64,000 bases of DNA, from the NCBI GenBank assembly GCA_965263375.1, contig OZ253669.1, forward strand, positions 3,100,001 to 3,164,000. The letters run 5' to 3'. The translations under genes and the position numbers were made by a program. Below, piece by piece: positions 60,398 to 64,000 of the stretch; the first letter of the stretch is position 1, and every line of letters starts with the position of its first letter. The notes beneath the pieces were generated by a model. That model had not been told where the DNA came from. It did not search any database and saw only the letters and a list, made by a program, of their open reading frames with translations. The DNA is from JAJFFW01 sp965263375 (GTDB lineage Bacteria; Pseudomonadota; Alphaproteobacteria; Caulobacterales; Parvularculaceae).

Positions 60398-61369
60398 TTA
60401 AGCGAGACCTTGCCGGCCAATCGCGAGAAATTTCTCCCGGCGCTGACGACGTAGCTGATCAGGTGTTAAAGCAAGCAACTCCTGCAAGGCGCCTTCCACC
60501 GCATCACCCAACCGCTCGATCGTTAAGCCTTGGTCGCGATGGGCGCCGCCGACAGGTTCAGGGATAACCTGATCAATCACACCAAGGGATAAAAGATCCT
60601 GGGCGGAAATTTTCATCGCATCCGCCGCCTCTGGCGCTTTATTATCGCCTTTGCCAGCTGCATCCTTCCAAAGAATTGACGCACAGCCCTCAGGAGAGAT
60701 CACAGAATAAACCGAATGCTCAAGCATAAAAACTTTGTTCGCGGCCGCCAGCGCAACAGCGCCGCCCGAACCGCCTTCCCCAACAACGATGGAGACCAAC
60801 GGCGCGCCAAGGCCAAGACACTTTTCTGTACACGCCGCAATAGCCTCAGCCTGGCCGCGCTCTTCCGCCCCGCGGCCCGGATAAGCGCCAGGGGTGTCAA
60901 CAAGAGTAACAACCGGGATGCCAAAACGCTCCGCCATTTCCATCAAGCGGATTGCTTTGCGATACCCTTCGGGCCGCGCCATACCGAAATTATGTTTCAC
61001 GCGTCCTGCTGTATCAGCGCCTTTTTCATGTCCGATCAACATGACGGACTGGCCGCGCAAACGCGCCGGACCGCCTACTATCGCGGCATCCTCGCCATAT
61101 GAACGGTCCCCCGCAAGCGGTGTGAAATCTTCTACAAGCTTGGAGACATAATCGCTAAAATGAGGGCGCGACGAATGCCGAGCGACTAAGGTCTTTTCCC
61201 AGCAAGAAAGCTTACTATATGTGTCCGCGAGCAGTTGGTCGGCTTTTTCCTGTAAGCGCGAAATATCTTCTTCAACATTGACGCCTTCGCCAGGTTCCAT
61301 CTGACGTAGATCTTCAATACGTCCTTCAAGCTCAGCAATCGGTTTTTCAAATTCAAGATAAGCGCGCAT
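60398..61369 (-). CDS. accA: Acetyl-CoA carboxylase carboxyltransferase subunit alpha
   Basis: A 323-residue AccA, which with AccD transfers the carboxyl group from biotin to acetyl-CoA in fatty-acid synthesis. It starts MRAYLEFEKPIAELEGRIEDLR; MLIGHEKGADTAGRVKHNFGMARPEGYRKA, VVTLVDTPGAYPGRGAEERGQAEAIA and VGEGGSGGAVALAAANKVFMLEHSVYSVISPEGCASILWKDA hold the oxyanion and CoA sites. It follows xerD on the same strand, the conserved alphaproteobacterial order. Confidence 0.97.
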   Translation of the reverse strand: MRAYLEFEKPIAELEGRIEDLRQMEPGEGVNVEEDISRLQEKADQLLADTYSKLSCWEKTLVARHSSRPHFSDYVSKLVEDFTPLAGDRSYGEDAAIVGGPARLRGQSVMLIGHEKGADTAGRVKHNFGMARPEGYRKAIRLMEMAERFGIPVVTLVDTPGAYPGRGAEERGQAEAIAACTEKCLGLGAPLVSIVVGEGGSGGAVALAAANKVFMLEHSVYSVISPEGCASILWKDAAGKGDNKAPEAADAMKISAQDLLSLGVIDQVIPEPVGGAHRDQGLTIERLGDAVEGALQELLALTPDQLRRQRREKFLAIGRQGLA

Positions 61370-61457
61370 AGGTCTTTAATCTTCTTAATCGTTTTCCAAC
61401 ACCAACTTTAGGCATACGCGTTGCTCAGCCCGCTGGCAATGGCGCCGCAAGATCGGT

Positions 61458-62459
61458 TTACCGTTTCGTTTTCTTTCCGCCCCTAACACTCGTTTTTTTG
61501 GCGAGAGGGTGGGTCTCAAAAACAAGATTTTTTAGTCGCTCTTGCGCCACATGAGTGTAAATCTGAGTTGTCGTCACATCAGCATGCCCGAGCATTTCTT
61601 GAACACTGCGCAGATCTGCGCCGCCGTCCAAAAGATGGGTGGCAAAGGCGTGCCGCAAAACATGGGGCGAGACCAGCGCCGGATCAACGCCCGCGCTTAT
61701 TGCAAGCCCCTTTAGAAGCTGTGCAAATCGCGCCGTTGTCACATGCCCCAATTTCCCGCGAGAGGGGAAAAGCCATCGCGCGTTATCTGCGCCCGCGCCT
61801 TTCAAAAAAACGCTCCTAACGTTTAGATAATCATCAATCGATTCACGCGCCGGGCCGCCAAGGGGCGCAATACGCTCCTTACCGCCCTTGCCGCGAATAA
61901 GAAGATAAGGCGCATTATTGCTAACGGCGGCGAGAGGAAGGGAGACCAATTCTGAAACACGCAAGCCTGCAGCATACAGAATTTCCACCATCGCAGTGAG
62001 CCGTAATGCCTTTGGCCCGTCACCCAACCGCGCCGCATTAAGCAAGGCGTCAACTTGCTCGATAGATAAAACCTTGGGCAGAGCACGGGGCGCGCGCGGC
62101 CGTGCGATGGTTGCCGCCGGATTGTCGCTGCGCAATCCTTCCCCATAAAGAAATAAAAAGAACTGACGCACGGCCGACATTTTTAGCGCCGCTGTTGCCG
62201 CGGAAAGCCCTTCCCCATCAAGACAGGCGAGCCAAGCGGCGATTGTATCGCTATCAGCGGTTTTCAGGTTCAATTTACGCTTGGCGATAAATGCAGAAAA
62301 CCGCATCAGATCGCGGCCATAATTTTTTAAGGTGTTCGCCGCCGCCGCACGCTCAACCGCTAGCATTTCCAAAAACTGCTCGATTAAAAGCGTATCGCTA
62401 GGATCCTTGTTTACGTCAAGGTTCGCCGCATCTTTTGCGGCGGCCCGTTTATCGCTCAT
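61458..62459 (-). CDS. xerD: Tyrosine recombinase XerD
   Basis: A 333-residue XerC/D recombinase that resolves chromosome dimers at dif with its partner. The SAM-like N-terminal DNA-binding domain spans about 20–115; the catalytic residues R167 (AGLRVSELVSLPL), K191 (RGKGGKERIAP), H266 and R269 (HVLRH), H292 and Y301 are all present. The neighbouring accA supports XerD over a mobile-element integrase. It is slightly long at the N-terminus. Confidence 0.94.
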   Translation of the reverse strand: MSDKRAAAKDAANLDVNKDPSDTLLIEQFLEMLAVERAAAANTLKNYGRDLMRFSAFIAKRKLNLKTADSDTIAAWLACLDGEGLSAATAALKMSAVRQFFLFLYGEGLRSDNPAATIARPRAPRALPKVLSIEQVDALLNAARLGDGPKALRLTAMVEILYAAGLRVSELVSLPLAAVSNNAPYLLIRGKGGKERIAPLGGPARESIDDYLNVRSVFLKGAGADNARWLFPSRGKLGHVTTARFAQLLKGLAISAGVDPALVSPHVLRHAFATHLLDGGADLRSVQEMLGHADVTTTQIYTHVAQERLKNLVFETHPLAKKTSVRGGKKTKR

Positions 62460-62489
62460 CGATCATAGTCCGCGATCATAATAGCTGGG

Positions 62490-64000
62490 TTACTGATTTC
62501 GAGGCGGCTTTAGGCTTGGAACAAACCCACTAGGCTCGTCTATGCCTGCTTGCTGGTCTGCTGCGACAGAGAGGGTTTGGACATTTTCCGCAAAGGCGCC
62601 GCGCAATGCCGTTTCAAAAGCGACCCGTCGGCCTATCCCTTCCAGACCAGCAGCGATGAGCGACTGATCAACAATTACGCGCACCATCTCATTTTGAAGA
62701 GAGCCAATATTAGACGCCGCCAGAGCCGACAACGCCGCCTGCCCGACAATTCGCTCGCGGGACGCAGAAAACGCCGCGCGCATTATTTCTGTTAAAGCGC
62801 TGTGATCCACATCGTCGCTCGCTCCGCCAAAACTGACCGGCGATAACTCAATCGCAGCAGCCTCAGCCAGATCAGCAGCGCGCGCAGGATCTAATACGCT
62901 AAGGAAATTTGTTGTCTCAATGAACATCATGGCTTGGTTTTCATCCATGGTGTCAACGCTCTCGGCGCCTAAAATCGCATAGAGCCACTGAGCGCCGCCA
63001 TGGGCGTCGCCAAGAAGCATGCGCGCGCGCGCAAACTGCATCGCCTCGTCAGGGGTTATCAAAGCCCCATCCAAAGCTCGCATATCCGCTTCGTAAAGAG
63101 ATGCCGCAGCATAAAACCGTTCAAATCCATCTGCCGCGTTAAGGGCTTCTGCAATCAACGCCGCCTTGTCGCGCAAAAATTCCGGTGCGCTCATCAGCTT
63201 GATAGAACGATAAAGGACAACATCGGCCAAAGGTTCATGGCGTCGCTCGCGCGCAAAAGAAACCGCTTGCTCAATAACCCCATCCTCAAGCGGAATATCA
63301 TCATACACAGAGGCTATTACCGCGCCGCCCACCGCCCCCAAAGCAGCAGCCCGGCGAACAGCCGTGACGCGGGCAGCAGGATCAATGGATTTATCCTTTG
63401 CGATCGCCGTTAATACACCCGCATCCGCCGCTTTTAACAGCGACGGGGAAATAGGCAGCTTTAGACGCTTGGCCGACGCCAAATGCAAAGCTGTCTGGGG
63501 CGAAGGAGGCGTTTTCGGCGCAGCCCCAAAGGCGAGAGCCGATAAGAAAACTTCGTCAGCGTCCGTAAGGCTGCCCTGTTCGCGCAACAACCCAAGCGTT
63601 AGATCCGCCGCCGCATTTTCCCCCGCCTTAGTGTAGCAAAACACACGCATCTTCAACCAAAATGCTTCATCTCGCCCGCCTGACAAACCAGCGCTGCGCC
63701 GACAGGCGCGCTCATGATCATCGCGCAGCAAATCCGCAATCGCGAGCGCCCGGCTAACCCATGGATCCCCCCTCGGCGCATCAGACAAAGCCGCAATGCT
63801 TGCGGCCTGATCGTAAAAACCGGCCCGTGCAAGCGCGACGAGCTTTCGCCCGCCGAGGGAAATCGGCGCGCCCTCCGGCGCGACGCCAGGGGAAAGAAGT
63901 GTTTTACGCAAGACCGCCCCAAGACTTGGCGATTGCGGCTTAGAAGGCGCAGCATCCAATAACACCGCCAGGCTATCAATCGACGCCCCCTGCCACAGAT
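62490..64000 (-). CDS. Large helical protein of unknown function, 5' end outside the window
   Basis: The frame is open to the last base of the window, so the start is missing; about 503 residues are visible. I see no known domain signature. The sequence is Ala-rich and alpha-helical with loose repeats of paired helices (for example AGFYDQAASIAALSDAPRGDPWVSRALAIADLLRDDH and YTKAGENAAADLTLGLLREQGSLTDADEVFLSALAFG), suggesting a TPR-like solenoid. It ends 30 bp upstream of xerD on the same strand. A GTG at 63965 is not needed as a start. Confidence 0.75.
   Translation of the reverse strand, partial: LWQGASIDSLAVLLDAAPSKPQSPSLGAVLRKTLLSPGVAPEGAPISLGGRKLVALARAGFYDQAASIAALSDAPRGDPWVSRALAIADLLRDDHERACRRSAGLSGGRDEAFWLKMRVFCYTKAGENAAADLTLGLLREQGSLTDADEVFLSALAFGAAPKTPPSPQTALHLASAKRLKLPISPSLLKAADAGVLTAIAKDKSIDPAARVTAVRRAAALGAVGGAVIASVYDDIPLEDGVIEQAVSFARERRHEPLADVVLYRSIKLMSAPEFLRDKAALIAEALNAADGFERFYAAASLYEADMRALDGALITPDEAMQFARARMLLGDAHGGAQWLYAILGAESVDTMDENQAMMFIETTNFLSVLDPARAADLAEAAAIELSPVSFGGASDDVDHSALTEIMRAAFSASRERIVGQAALSALAASNIGSLQNEMVRVIVDQSLIAAGLEGIGRRVAFETALRGAFAENVQTLSVAADQQAGIDEPSGFVPSLKPPRNQ

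Noticed and set aside
61458..62459. Phage or integron integrase in place of XerD.
   Set aside because: accA adjacency, full-length XerD sequence and lack of any att site or cargo argue for the housekeeping recombinase.
1..64000. CRISPR array, rRNA, tRNA or prophage.
   Set aside because: No spaced repeats, rRNA motifs or complete tRNA folds were seen by eye, and no phage structural genes are present; a covariance-model scan would be decisive.

Overview
The window reads as a chromosomal segment of a free-living alphaproteobacterium. I infer this from an accA–xerD pair, a secA with a divergent PpiC-type chaperone, a nadABC operon behind a NadQ-like regulator, Tad/Flp pilus parts, and two CtrA-type TTAA-N7-TTAA sites in front of genes. 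A marine Parvularculales/Hyphomonadaceae-like host is a guess. Genes are dense and mostly housekeeping. I found no rRNA, tRNA, CRISPR array or intact insertion sequence.

Layout. 1–4400: 3' end of a YmdB-type phosphodiesterase, yebC, efp, an HD hydrolase, then a divergent Lrp-type regulator and alanine dehydrogenase. 4346–6060: an AT-rich accessory patch in which a small membrane-protein gene plus a convergent antisense mini-gene occurs twice in tandem, together with a relic of the ald 3' end; a short terminal-inverted-repeat element follows. 6063–11767: a tyrosine-phosphatase-like gene, the NadQ-like regulator, two palindromic operators, a hairpin-rich leader, and nadA–(57-aa membrane protein)–nadB–nadC. 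12135–19694 (minus strand): SleB-type hydrolase, ppdK, glyS (no glyQ next to it), a DUF1761 membrane protein and a thioesterase. 19892–26533 (plus strand): aldose epimerase, a dienoyl-CoA-isomerase-like crotonase, a lone sdhB, an arsC–aquaporin pair, a frameshifted zapE and a DASS transporter. 26548–30856: OsmC, gloB, a methyltransferase, hisC and a prephenate dehydrogenase. 30872–36283 (minus strand): the stress cluster prkA–yeaH–DUF1801–spoVR.

36284–37379 is a 1.1-kb stretch without a convincing gene. 37380–50723 holds a lytic transglycosylase, M20 and M17 peptidases, a MarR regulator, a TadD-like lipoprotein, GST, obgE, a degenerate cyclic-nucleotide-domain patatin protein with a membrane partner, a DUF1178–nitrilase–glutaredoxin run, ComF, a BioC-like methyltransferase and an Flp pilin. 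50736–64000: mutT, PpiC-like isomerase, secA with a structured 3' region, an SPFH protein, a LytTR regulator facing a lipoprotein hydrolase, a VOC protein, accA, xerD and a large helical protein cut by the window edge.

Functional links. The nad block makes NAD de novo from aspartate under apparent feedback control. arsC and the aquaporin suggest arsenate reduction with passive arsenite exit, and appear inserted between sdhB and zapE. prkA–yeaH–spoVR is a known starvation module, here with an added DUF1801 gene. The least explained items are the duplicated cassette at 4346–5688, the membrane micro-protein in the nad operon and the folded element after secA.
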